DNA of 46,459 nucleotides, taken from Gammaproteobacteria bacterium (lineage in GTDB: Bacteria; Pseudomonadota; Gammaproteobacteria; S012-40). The translations under genes and the position numbers were made by a program. The first letter of the stretch is position 1, and every line of letters starts with the position of its first letter. This document shows positions 9,193 to 17,423 of the stretch, one piece after another. The DNA lies in the NCBI GenBank assembly GCA_029884425.1, contig JAOUHV010000017.1, forward strand, positions 1 through 46,459, written 5' to 3'. The notes beneath the pieces were generated by a model. That model did no database searches. It was not told the origin of the DNA and saw only the letters and a list, made by a program, of their open reading frames with translations.

Positions 9193-10836
9193 ATGATTTC
9201 GCCGTCGGACATTCTGTCACGCATTGAAAAGCTCAACAGCCTGGGTATTTCCCTGTCTGCTGAAAAGGACAAACACAAACTTCTGAAAAAAATTCTAGAA
9301 GGCGTGCAGACCATCACCAATGCCGATGGCGGCACCCTGTATCTGCTCGACGAGCCCAAAAAGCACCTGCGGTTTGAAATTTTGCAAAACCATTCCAAAG
9401 GCATTTATCTGGGCGGCCCCGGTCAACCCCCCATCAACCTGGCCCCAGTGCGTCTACGCCTGGCCAATGGCAAATCCGATACCTCGACCGTCGCGGCGTA
9501 CGCGGCCAACACCGGCACCACCGTCAACATTGCCGATGCCTACGAAAGCCAGGGATTTGATTTTAGCGGCACCAAAGAATACGACCGCATCATTGGCTAT
9601 CGTTCCAAATCGTTCTTAACCATCCCGATGCGTAATCACGAAAGCGATGTCATCGGTGTGCTGCAATTGATTAACAGCACCGACAAATCCACCGGCGAAG
9701 TTGTCCCCTTCACCAGCGAAGACCAACGTCTGGCCGAATCGCTGGCCTCACAGGCCGCCGTGGCATTGACCACCCACATTTTGATCACCGACTTGCAGGT
9801 ATTGCTGGAAAAATTTATTGGCGTTATCGCCGACGCCATCGACGAAAAATCACCTTACACCGGCTCTCACTGCCGACGCATTCCAGAAATTGCAATGATG
9901 TTTGCCCAGGCCATTCACGACAATGAACACGGCCCGCTGGCAGAGGTGCGCTTTTCTGACGAGCACATGTACGAAATTAAAATTGCTGCGCTGATGCACG
10001 ACTGCGGCAAAATCACCACGCCGGTGCATGTCATCGAAAAGTCCACCAAACTGGAAACCATTTTCGACCGCATGGAATTAATCAATTCACGATTTGAAAC
10101 GCTGTATCGCGATGCTGAAATTGATTGGCTGAAGGTGCAACTTGACGCTAATGGCGACAAGAAAAAACTCAAAGCGGCAGAAAAGCACTATCGCGATACG
10201 CTTGCCCAGCTCAATGACGACCAGCGTTTTTTGCAGCAAAGCAACAAAGGCAGCGAGTCCATGAGCGCCGATGCACAGAATCGCGTCAAAGAGATTGCCA
10301 AACGCCAATGGCGCGACAGCGAAGGCCAGCAGCGGCCGTTGCTCACTGAAAATGAAGTCCTCAATCTCAACATCGTCAAAGGCACCTTGACCAGCGACGA
10401 ACGCGCCATCATCAACGGCCACATTTCCACCACCCTTCGCATGCTGGAATCACTGCCCTTCCCCAAGCATCTGAAAAATGTGCCCGAGATCGCCGGTGGT
10501 CATCACGAGCACATGGACGGCAGCGGCTATCCACGCGGTTTAACCCGAGACCAAATGTCAGTGCAGGCGCGCATGATGGGCATCACCGATATTTTTGAAG
10601 CGCTCACTTCCGCCGACCGCCCCTACAAAAAACCCATGCCCCTCAGCCAGGCATTGGGCATCCTGGCAAAAATGCGCGATGACCAGCACATTGATGCCGA
10701 CTTGTTCGAAATTTTTATTCGGCAAAAAGTCTATCTGCAATACGCGGAAAAATTCCTCAAACCCGAGCAGATGGATCACATCGACGAAGCTGCGCTGTTA
10801 CAGCGTTCGCGTGCGCACCAGCGCAAAAGCGCCTAG
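9193..10836 (+). CDS. GAF and HD-GYP domain protein, probable cyclic-di-GMP phosphodiesterase
   Basis: HD-GYP domains hydrolyse cyclic-di-GMP, lowering the signal that favours biofilm growth. Of 547 residues, about 15-195 form a GAF sensor domain (TNADGGTLYLLDE, SFLTIPMRNHESDVIGVLQLIN). The catalytic part has H269-D270-C-G-K and H437-H-E-H-M-D-G-S-G-Y-P, so the metal ligands and the GYP motif are intact. About 165 residues separate HD from HHE, roughly 100 more than usual; the extra part is charged and helical. AAGGA precedes ATG 9193; a GTG one codon upstream is the alternative start. The stop overlaps the convergent gene at 10833. It may oppose the WspA-like receptor output. Confidence 0.9.
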   Translation: MISPSDILSRIEKLNSLGISLSAEKDKHKLLKKILEGVQTITNADGGTLYLLDEPKKHLRFEILQNHSKGIYLGGPGQPPINLAPVRLRLANGKSDTSTVAAYAANTGTTVNIADAYESQGFDFSGTKEYDRIIGYRSKSFLTIPMRNHESDVIGVLQLINSTDKSTGEVVPFTSEDQRLAESLASQAAVALTTHILITDLQVLLEKFIGVIADAIDEKSPYTGSHCRRIPEIAMMFAQAIHDNEHGPLAEVRFSDEHMYEIKIAALMHDCGKITTPVHVIEKSTKLETIFDRMELINSRFETLYRDAEIDWLKVQLDANGDKKKLKAAEKHYRDTLAQLNDDQRFLQQSNKGSESMSADAQNRVKEIAKRQWRDSEGQQRPLLTENEVLNLNIVKGTLTSDERAIINGHISTTLRMLESLPFPKHLKNVPEIAGGHHEHMDGSGYPRGLTRDQMSVQARMMGITDIFEALTSADRPYKKPMPLSQALGILAKMRDDQHIDADLFEIFIRQKVYLQYAEKFLKPEQMDHIDEAALLQRSRAHQRKSA

Positions 10837-11105
10837 CCACGAAATCGGCCATCGTCTTTGAACAAACTATTGCGATTATTCAGCACCCACGTCACGAACC
10901 GTTCCTCACGCAACGCCAAACGCACCAACAGCGGCAAACGGCCATGAACCTGCCGCAACACCATTGCCATCACCTTGTCATTCTGCGCGAACGCCGCCAT
11001 TGACTGGCCACTTTGCTGCGCGGCCTGCTGCAGCATCAACTGAACCATGGGTAAATGCGGTTCAATCAATCGTTCTATTCGCTGACGAACTTGTTCCACT
11101 GACAT
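10833..11105 (-). CDS. Small helical protein of unknown function
   Basis: I do not recognise this 90-residue protein. It is predicted to be mostly amphipathic helix, with no signal peptide, membrane segment or cysteine. The ATG at 11105 follows GGAGGGA at good spacing, which supports it being real. Its stop codon TAG shares four bases (CTAG) with the stop of the convergent HD-GYP gene. It lies between a phosphodiesterase and a helicase-nuclease on the opposite strand. Confidence 0.7.
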   Translation of the reverse strand: MSVEQVRQRIERLIEPHLPMVQLMLQQAAQQSGQSMAAFAQNDKVMAMVLRQVHGRLPLLVRLALREERFVTWVLNNRNSLFKDDGRFRG

Positions 11106-11186
11106 GCTTAATTCCCTCCTGCAATCACTTCATTCTAACCGTCCTGCCCCTGCCGTACAGCCTGGAGCCATGTTATTCTTGCCCCC

Positions 11187-14100
11187 ATGCAAAATAATCC
11201 CTTGTTGGCCGCCCATCCCCGACACAACGCCGTGGTTAAAGCCTCTGCCGGCGTGGGCAAGACCTATCTGCTCGTGACCCGCCTGCTGCGTCTGCTGCTG
11301 GCCGGCGCACAGCCCGATGCCATCCTCGCAGTCACCTTTACCCGCAAAGCGGCGGCAGAAATGCAAACCCGCCTGCTCGAACGCCTGCTGGAACTGTGCG
11401 CCAGCGACGATCAACAACTGCGCAAACAACTTCGCGACATTGGCGAAGATGACAGCGACGCCACCTGTCAGCGCGCCCGCCAGTTGTTCGAACAACTGCT
11501 ACGCCATCCCATCAAGGTTAAAACCACCACCTTCCACGCCTTCTGCCAGGACATTCTGCGCCGATTTCCGCTGGAAGCCGACGTGCCGCCAGGTTTCGCC
11601 CTGCTGGACAAAACCACCTTGCTGTTGGACAGCGCCTGGGACGCAATGTGCGATCAGGCCACGCGTGCGCCCAACGACGAACTGGCGCTCGCACTGGAAA
11701 CCCTGTTCAGCCACTGCGGCACGCTCAACAGTGCCCGCGAAGCCCTGGATCAATTTATCAATTTCCGTGCGGACTGGTGGGCCTACATCGCCGACCAGAC
11801 TGATCCCGTTGCCTATGCCAGCCAGCGCCTGCAACAACAACTCGACATCAATGCCGACGACAAACCGCTCGCGCTGTTGCAAAACGAATCCACACAACAA
11901 CAATTGCGCACTTTTGCGCAACTGCTGGCCAAACATCAGACTGCCACCAACGAGAAATTCGCCCAAACCCTTGCCGATGCGCTCGCCAATACACCGGACC
12001 ACGAGGCGTTTTTCAGCAGCGTGCAGGAAGTATTTTTCAGCCAAAGCGGACCTCGCTCACGCAAGGCCAGCAAAGCCCAGCAAAAATCCATGGGCGTGGA
12101 TGGTGAACAACAGTTTCTGCAAATTCACAGCGAAATGTGCGCATTGCTCGATCGCATCAACGACCTCCGGGCACGACATAAAACCTATCAGCGCAGCCAT
12201 GCCTGGTATCTGGCCGGCAATCATTTTTTGCAACAATACCAGCGCCTGAAACAGGAACAACGCCAACTGGATTTTGGTGATCTGGAATGGAAGGCGTATC
12301 AACTGCTGAGCAACAGCGACAATGCCCACTGGGTGCAATTCAAACTCGACCAGCGCATTGATCATTTGCTGGTGGATGAATTTCAGGACACCAACCCCAC
12401 GCAATGGCGACTGCTGCTGCCACTGCTGGAAGAAATGGCCCAGGCACAACGCGACAGTCGTTCAGTGTTTCTGGTGGGTGATGACAAACAATCCATTTAC
12501 GGATTTCGTCGCGCCGATCCGCGCCTGCTTGATCAAGCCGGTCAATGGCTGAAACACCATCTGGATGCGCGCCAGTATCCGATGGATAAATCACGCCGAT
12601 CCTCACCAGCCATCATGGATGTGGTCAACAACACGTTTGCGCACGAGCAAATGCAACCGCTCATGCCGTTTTTTACGCCGCATGATACGCATCAAACACT
12701 GTGGGGCCAGGCAGAATTACTGCCCCTTTGTCGCGCCGAAGACAGCGATGCCAACGATGAAGAAGAAATCAGCATCGAACTGCGCAATCCACTCGAACAA
12801 CCACGCGCTGGCGGTGAAGCCCATGCCAGCACGCTTGAAGCCAGTTTGGTCGCGCAAAAAATCCGTCAATTGATCGATCAGCAAACGCCGATTGGCGACG
12901 AAAAAAATGCCCGCGCCTGTCGCTATCGCGACATCATGTTGCTGTTGCGCTCACGCACCCACGTTCAGGCATTTGAAACGGCGCTGCGCGAACACGGCAT
13001 TCCCTATCTGGGCGCGGACCGTGGCACTCTGCTTGAAACGCGCGAAGTTCAGGACATGGTGGCGCTGCTGGAATTGCTCACGCTGCCATTCAACAATCTG
13101 GCGCTGGCCACCTGCCTCAAGTCGCCACTGTTTTCCTGCAGCGATGACGATCTAACGCTCATTGCACAACATTGTTCCGCACAAAAAAGCTGGATGGATA
13201 CGCTACTGGCCGATGACAATTTTGCCGCGCCGCTCTCGCCTGCCTTGCAGCGCGCCCGCGAATTATTGTCGCAATGGCTGCCGCTGGCCTTGCACACGCC
13301 CATTCATGATCTGGTTGATCACATTTATCACCAGGGCGATGTGCTGGCGCGTTACCAAGCCAGTATCCCGTTTTTTTTACGCCAACGGGCACAGCGCAAT
13401 CTGGGCAAATTTCTGCAACTGGCGCTTGAGGTCGACAGTGGCCGCTATCCCAGCAGTGGTCGCTTTCTGGCTACGCTGGCTGAAATGCGTGGCAACACTG
13501 ACGAAGCGCCCAACGAAGCCAGTCCAGGTGAAAGTGCCGATGCAGTGCGCATCATGACCATTCACTCTGCCAAGGGACTGGAGGCGCCGGTGGTGTTTTT
13601 GCTCGACAGCGCGCGCGAAACCCAGGCCCGCCACGCCAACAAGGCGCTGGTCTACTGGGCAGATGACAACACCTCCGAGCAAAACAAACCGGAGTATTTT
13701 TTCCTGCTCGGCAAAAAAGACGATCAGGACGCGATCAGCCAACAACTGCTGCAACAACTGGCCACGCGCAACCAGCAGGAAGATGCCAATCTGCTGTACG
13801 TTGCCATCACGCGCGCACGGCAATTGTTGTTCATCTCCGGCAGTCAGGGAAAACGCAGCAGCAACGGCGGCTGGTACGGCCAGTTGCAACAATCGTGGCC
13901 GCATGATGACGAACAACAGCCACAAATTATTTGTTCCAACACACCGCCGGCAATTCGCCAAACTGACACAACCACCACGCCGCAACCACAACCGCAGCTG
14001 GATTGGTTGCATCAAGCGGCCACCAGCGACAGTAACGAACAGGCGTCCAGCCCCAGTGAACTCGGCAACGATGAACTGGTCGACAGCGAATGGCAGGGCG

Positions 14101-14597
14101 AACACAATCGCCAGCGCGGCAATGCGATTCATCGCTGCTTGCAATTGCTCAGCGAGCAGCCCACGCTGGATCGGATGCAATTAAAAAATCAGTTGGCGTT
14201 TGAAATTAACGTCAGCCACGATGCCGATATTTTGCAACTGGCCATTGACGAAGCCATGCAAACACAACAGCATCCGGCAACGCATCATCTGTTCGATAGC
14301 ACCAGCATTCAACGCAGCTGGAACGAGGTCCCGGTGCAATATCGTCAACGCCAACAGCAGCAACACGGCATCATCGACCGTCTGGTGGAAACCGACAACG
14401 GCATTATCATCTGCGATTACAAAACCCATCGCGTGCAAGGCGAGCAACTGGCACAAACCGCGCAACACTATTTCCCACAACTACAGGCCTATGTCGATGG
14501 CATACGCCAATTGTGGCCAAACAAAACCATACAGGCACAACTGGTATTCACTCACACCAACACCGTCGTTGCGGTCCCCCTGGAAACACGCCCTTAG
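11187..14597 (+). CDS. AddA/RecB-like UvrD-family helicase with C-terminal nuclease domain
   Basis: The 1136-residue product unites a superfamily 1 helicase and a PD-(D/E)XK nuclease, as in the AddA and RecB subunits that resect DNA double-strand ends. Helicase motifs: Walker A KASAGVGKTYLL (about 18-29), AVTFTRKAAAEM (motif Ia), LLVDEFQDTNPTQW (motif II, about 394-407), FLVGDDKQSIYGFRRADP (motif III), IMTIHSAKGLEAPVVF (motif V) and LLYVAITRARQLLF (motif VI). The nuclease core GIIDRLVETDNGIIICDYKT is near residues 1060-1080. No AddB, RecC or RecD partner is in the window; the AddB-like gene that often accompanies such proteins is missing upstream. CnoX follows 9 nt downstream and is probably co-transcribed. 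Confidence 0.9.
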   Translation: MQNNPLLAAHPRHNAVVKASAGVGKTYLLVTRLLRLLLAGAQPDAILAVTFTRKAAAEMQTRLLERLLELCASDDQQLRKQLRDIGEDDSDATCQRARQLFEQLLRHPIKVKTTTFHAFCQDILRRFPLEADVPPGFALLDKTTLLLDSAWDAMCDQATRAPNDELALALETLFSHCGTLNSAREALDQFINFRADWWAYIADQTDPVAYASQRLQQQLDINADDKPLALLQNESTQQQLRTFAQLLAKHQTATNEKFAQTLADALANTPDHEAFFSSVQEVFFSQSGPRSRKASKAQQKSMGVDGEQQFLQIHSEMCALLDRINDLRARHKTYQRSHAWYLAGNHFLQQYQRLKQEQRQLDFGDLEWKAYQLLSNSDNAHWVQFKLDQRIDHLLVDEFQDTNPTQWRLLLPLLEEMAQAQRDSRSVFLVGDDKQSIYGFRRADPRLLDQAGQWLKHHLDARQYPMDKSRRSSPAIMDVVNNTFAHEQMQPLMPFFTPHDTHQTLWGQAELLPLCRAEDSDANDEEEISIELRNPLEQPRAGGEAHASTLEASLVAQKIRQLIDQQTPIGDEKNARACRYRDIMLLLRSRTHVQAFETALREHGIPYLGADRGTLLETREVQDMVALLELLTLPFNNLALATCLKSPLFSCSDDDLTLIAQHCSAQKSWMDTLLADDNFAAPLSPALQRARELLSQWLPLALHTPIHDLVDHIYHQGDVLARYQASIPFFLRQRAQRNLGKFLQLALEVDSGRYPSSGRFLATLAEMRGNTDEAPNEASPGESADAVRIMTIHSAKGLEAPVVFLLDSARETQARHANKALVYWADDNTSEQNKPEYFFLLGKKDDQDAISQQLLQQLATRNQQEDANLLYVAITRARQLLFISGSQGKRSSNGGWYGQLQQSWPHDDEQQPQIICSNTPPAIRQTDTTTTPQPQPQLDWLHQAATSDSNEQASSPSELGNDELVDSEWQGEHNRQRGNAIHRCLQLLSEQPTLDRMQLKNQLAFEINVSHDADILQLAIDEAMQTQQHPATHHLFDSTSIQRSWNEVPVQYRQRQQQQHGIIDRLVETDNGIIICDYKTHRVQGEQLAQTAQHYFPQLQAYVDGIRQLWPNKTIQAQLVFTHTNTVVAVPLETRP

Positions 14598-14606
14598 GAG
14601 CAATCA

Positions 14607-15470
14607 ATGAGCACTAACGAATTTGTTCACGTTGTCACCGAAACCAGTTTCGAGCAAGACGTCATACAGCGCTCACAACACGTTCCTGTTGTGGTCGACT
14701 ATTGGGCTGACTGGTGCAACCCCTGCAAAATTCTGATGCCTATCCTGGCCAAACTCGCCGGTGAATATAAAGGCGCGTTTCATCTGGCCAAGATCAACAC
14801 CGAACAACAGCGCAATTTGTCCGCACAGCACGGAATACGCTCGCTGCCCACGGTGCGCATTTATCGCCACGGTGAAGTGGTTGACGAGTTCAACGGCGCG
14901 ATTCCGGAAAGTCGGGTGCGCGAAATTATTGAAAAACACATCCACCGCCCGGAAGATGAATTGCTGCAGCAAGCGCTTCCGCTTCTTGCCTCGCAGCAAA
15001 CAGCCCAGGCAGTTCCGCTGCTGCAACAGGCACTGCAACTCAATCCACACAGCATAAAAACACTCACGTCATTAGCCGATGCCTATTTGGCGCTGAACAT
15101 GAGTGATGAACTGGCGACAATGATACAAAATTTGCCGGTCAATCTGGCCGAAGACAGCAGTTTGCAAGTCTATGTTTCACGCATGCGCTTCGTTCAACGG
15201 CTGCAAAACGCACCGGATCAGGCCAGCCTGGAACAACGCATTGCCGCCAATGACAGCGATGTGGAAGCCCATTATCTGCTCGCAGCCTATCGGGCCACTC
15301 AGCAACAATGGGAAGCAGCGATGGATGGTTTTTTGAAAGTCATTTCGCTGGATCGAAAATTCGGCGATGACGCCGGACGCAAAGCCGTGCTGGAAATTTT
15401 TAATATTCTCGGCGGCAGCGGCCCAGTGGTAACCATGTATCGAGTAAAAATGGCGCGCCTGCTTCACTAG
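14607..15470 (+). CDS. cnoX: CnoX/YbbN-like thioredoxin-TPR chaperedoxin
   Basis: An N-terminal thioredoxin domain (1-110) is followed by a tetratricopeptide region (about 115-287), the architecture of CnoX, a holdase that protects proteins from over-oxidation and passes them to GroEL or DnaK. The active site is W-C37-N-P-C40-K, so both redox cysteines are present; Escherichia coli CnoX lacks the first one (SXXC). The protein may therefore be a working thiol reductase, as described for alphaproteobacterial CnoX. GGAGCAATCA precedes the ATG, 9 nt after the helicase-nuclease stop. Length 287 fits the family. Confidence 0.88.
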   Translation: MSTNEFVHVVTETSFEQDVIQRSQHVPVVVDYWADWCNPCKILMPILAKLAGEYKGAFHLAKINTEQQRNLSAQHGIRSLPTVRIYRHGEVVDEFNGAIPESRVREIIEKHIHRPEDELLQQALPLLASQQTAQAVPLLQQALQLNPHSIKTLTSLADAYLALNMSDELATMIQNLPVNLAEDSSLQVYVSRMRFVQRLQNAPDQASLEQRIAANDSDVEAHYLLAAYRATQQQWEAAMDGFLKVISLDRKFGDDAGRKAVLEIFNILGGSGPVVTMYRVKMARLLH

Positions 15471-15494
15471 CCCGGCGCGCCCAACAAGTTACGA

Positions 15495-16454
15495 TCATTG
15501 CACCGCGTAACCGCGGCCACGCCAGGCGCGCATGCCGCCTTTCACCACACGCAAGTGGCTAAACGCATGCCGCGCCAGCAGCTCCGCAGCCTTGCTGGAA
15601 CGTCGATCTGTATGACAAATCAGTGCAATCGGTTGTGCCTTATCCGCACCCAATTCGGCCAGACGCTGCGGCAGAGCCTCCAGCGGAATATTGATCGCGC
15701 CAGCAATGTGCCCCAATTCGCCACGAAATTCGTCAGCATTGCGCACATCCACTACCAGCAATGACTCCGCATTTTGTTGACGCTGCTGCAGTTCATCAAC
15801 GCTAATCATCTGCCGCTTCATTTGCTTGATAAAGCGCGGCAAAAACATCGCCACCGCCAACAAAGCCACAGCCAACAGAATTTTTTGAATTAAACCATCA
15901 CCACCGGCAACGGCTTCGCGACCTGCATAACCAAGATAGGTGTAGGCAATTGCGCCAGGCAGCATGAAAACATACGACGCCAGCACAAATTGCAGCAGCG
16001 GAATTCGCGTCAATCCCAACGCATAGTTCAGTAAATTAAACGGAAACAGCGGCACCAAACGAACAAAGGCGACAAACCGCCAGCCTTCGTTTTCCACGCC
16101 CTGTTTGAGCTGTTTCACCCGGCCTGTGGATTTCTGCTCAACCCAATCCGAAGCAATGTAGCGCGCTAACAAAAATGCCACCGTGGCCCCCAAGGTCGCG
16201 CCGGTCAGGTTATAAACCGTTCCCAGCACTGGGCCAAACAAGGCTCCACCAACAAGTGTCAACACCGCACCAGGAAAAAACAGCACCGTGCCCAAGGCGT
16301 AAATCAGCATGAACAGCAAACCGCCAGCCGCACCCGTATCGCTGATTTGCGCCTGCAATGCCGCCACATCCAATTGATCACGAAAATAACTGGCAACCAA
16401 CACGCCTGCGACAATCAGCACCAACAACAACCATTTGCCAAGATTATTTTTCAT
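15495..16454 (-). CDS. VTT-domain (DedA/TVP38-like) membrane protein fused to a rhodanese domain
   Basis: Residues 1-210 of 319 are a membrane protein with helices near 7-24, 45-70, 75-98, 150-175 and 188-205; segments FFPGAVLTLVGGALFG and RLVPLFPFNLLNYALGLTR are typical of VTT/SNARE-associated proteins, some of which scramble or transport lipids. Residues 220-319 form a cytoplasmic rhodanese domain with the active loop C280-H-T-D-R-R-S, which could carry a persulfide sulfur. ATG 16454 was chosen because hydrophobic sequence begins there. The start overlaps the sterol-desaturase-like gene by 11 nt, so the two are one operon, facing the ArsR-rhodanese regulator. Confidence 0.85.
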   Translation of the reverse strand: MKNNLGKWLLLVLIVAGVLVASYFRDQLDVAALQAQISDTGAAGGLLFMLIYALGTVLFFPGAVLTLVGGALFGPVLGTVYNLTGATLGATVAFLLARYIASDWVEQKSTGRVKQLKQGVENEGWRFVAFVRLVPLFPFNLLNYALGLTRIPLLQFVLASYVFMLPGAIAYTYLGYAGREAVAGGDGLIQKILLAVALLAVAMFLPRFIKQMKRQMISVDELQQRQQNAESLLVVDVRNADEFRGELGHIAGAINIPLEALPQRLAELGADKAQPIALICHTDRRSSKAAELLARHAFSHLRVVKGGMRAWRGRGYAVQ

Positions 16455-17307
16455 CGCTGTTACTCCACTGCCGACGATTAATGGCATAGCCAGTAATCTT
16501 GCCTTTAAAAGGCAAACTCAACATTCCCGGCAACCACGTCACCTGCTTGGCCTCACGATAGTGATGAATACCGATGGTCATTCCCTGATGACCATGTCGC
16601 GGCTGCGCGATGTATGTGCCAAACAATCTATCCCAGATCGCCAGATTAAAACCAAAATTGCTGTTGGCTTCGTTATCCTCCACCGAGTGATGCACGCGGT
16701 GCATGTCCGGTGTCACAATCAACCAGCGCAGCACCGCATCCAGCGAAGCTGGCAAACGCACATTACCGTGATTAAACATCGCCATCGCATTCAAAATCAC
16801 TTCAAACACCACGATGGCAATCACCGGCGGCCCCAGCACAATGATGGCGGCAAACTTGATCAGCATCGACAAAATGATTTCCAGCGGATGAAAACGCGCG
16901 CCAGTCGTCACGTCGTAATCAGGATCTGCGTGATGCACGCGATGCAAACGCCACAACGTCGGCACGGCATGCACCAGCACATGTTGCAGATAAATAATGA
17001 AATCCAGCGCCACCACCGACACCAGCACCGCCAGCGGCAATGACAGTGGATAGTGGTTCAACAATCCCCAGCCCTGCTGCGCCGCAAACGCAGCCATGCC
17101 CACGGCCGCCGCCGGAAACAGCAGTCGCAGAATAAAACTGTTGAGAAAGACCAGGCCAAGATTGTTCAGCCAGCGCACACCTCTGGAAACCGTCAGCATC
17201 CGCGCCGGTGCCAGCGTCTCCCACACCCCCATCAACATCAGGGTGCCAAAAAAGAAGCCCATGCGAATGGTTACTTCATGCTGGGCAACAAACTCTGCAA
17301 AAGCCAT
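16444..17307 (-). CDS. Sterol desaturase/fatty acid hydroxylase family membrane protein
   Basis: This 287-residue protein has the eight-histidine di-iron pattern of the family: Q-H109-V-L-V-H113, H122-R-V-H125-H126, a lone H140, N-H180-G-N, and H203-R-V-H206-H207. Membrane helices flank these motifs. Family members use oxygen to hydroxylate or desaturate lipids; the substrate cannot be read from sequence. ATG 17307 is preferred; the longer frame starting at TTG 17349 is an artefact of an inverted repeat that serves as operator DNA. The VTT-rhodanese gene overlaps its 3' end. A promoter with -35 TTGAAT and -10 TATATT is visible upstream. Confidence 0.88.
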   Translation of the reverse strand: MAFAEFVAQHEVTIRMGFFFGTLMLMGVWETLAPARMLTVSRGVRWLNNLGLVFLNSFILRLLFPAAAVGMAAFAAQQGWGLLNHYPLSLPLAVLVSVVALDFIIYLQHVLVHAVPTLWRLHRVHHADPDYDVTTGARFHPLEIILSMLIKFAAIIVLGPPVIAIVVFEVILNAMAMFNHGNVRLPASLDAVLRWLIVTPDMHRVHHSVEDNEANSNFGFNLAIWDRLFGTYIAQPRHGHQGMTIGIHHYREAKQVTWLPGMLSLPFKGKITGYAINRRQWSNSDEK

Positions 17308-17325
17308 AATGCGCCTCGGGTTAAT

Positions 17326-17345
17326 ATTCAAATGATTACTTGAAT
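17326..17345. promoter_or_regulatory. Left palindromic operator in the ArsR-rhodanese/hydroxylase intergenic region
   Basis: ATTCAAATGATTACTTGAAT has perfectly matching ATTCAA and TTGAAT ends around 8 nt. It overlaps a possible -35 (TTCAAA) for the regulator gene, 17 nt before TATAGT. ArsR-family repressors commonly bind such imperfect AT-rich palindromes, so autoregulation by the adjacent ArsR-rhodanese protein is the simplest reading. Confidence 0.7.
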
Positions 17346-17347
17346 AC

Positions 17348-17376
17348 AATATAGTCCAGCACTACCTTGTATTCAA
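17348..17376 (-). promoter_or_regulatory. Candidate sigma-70 promoter for the hydroxylase/VTT-rhodanese operon
   Basis: On the minus strand TTGAAT (17371-17376) is separated by exactly 17 nt from TATATT (17348-17353). The -35 box lies inside the right operator palindrome and the left palindrome lies just downstream, so a protein bound to either site should block it. Confidence 0.6.
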
Positions 17377-17390
17377 GTAATTATTTGAAT
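17371..17390. promoter_or_regulatory. Right palindromic operator, mirror copy of the left one
   Basis: ATTCAAGTAATTATTTGAAT is the reverse complement of the left site with one mismatch; the match extends outward to 24 bp on each side. The two centres are 45 bp apart, a little over four helical turns. The site covers the -35 box of the minus-strand promoter. Confidence 0.7.
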
Positions 17391-17423
17391 ACCATGAACC
17401 CAGTCACACAACAGGTTCATGGC

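Noticed and set aside
11499-14180. Minus-strand open frames (181, 130 and 267 codons) opposite the helicase-nuclease gene
   Set aside because: All are antisense shadows of a gene with every helicase motif intact.
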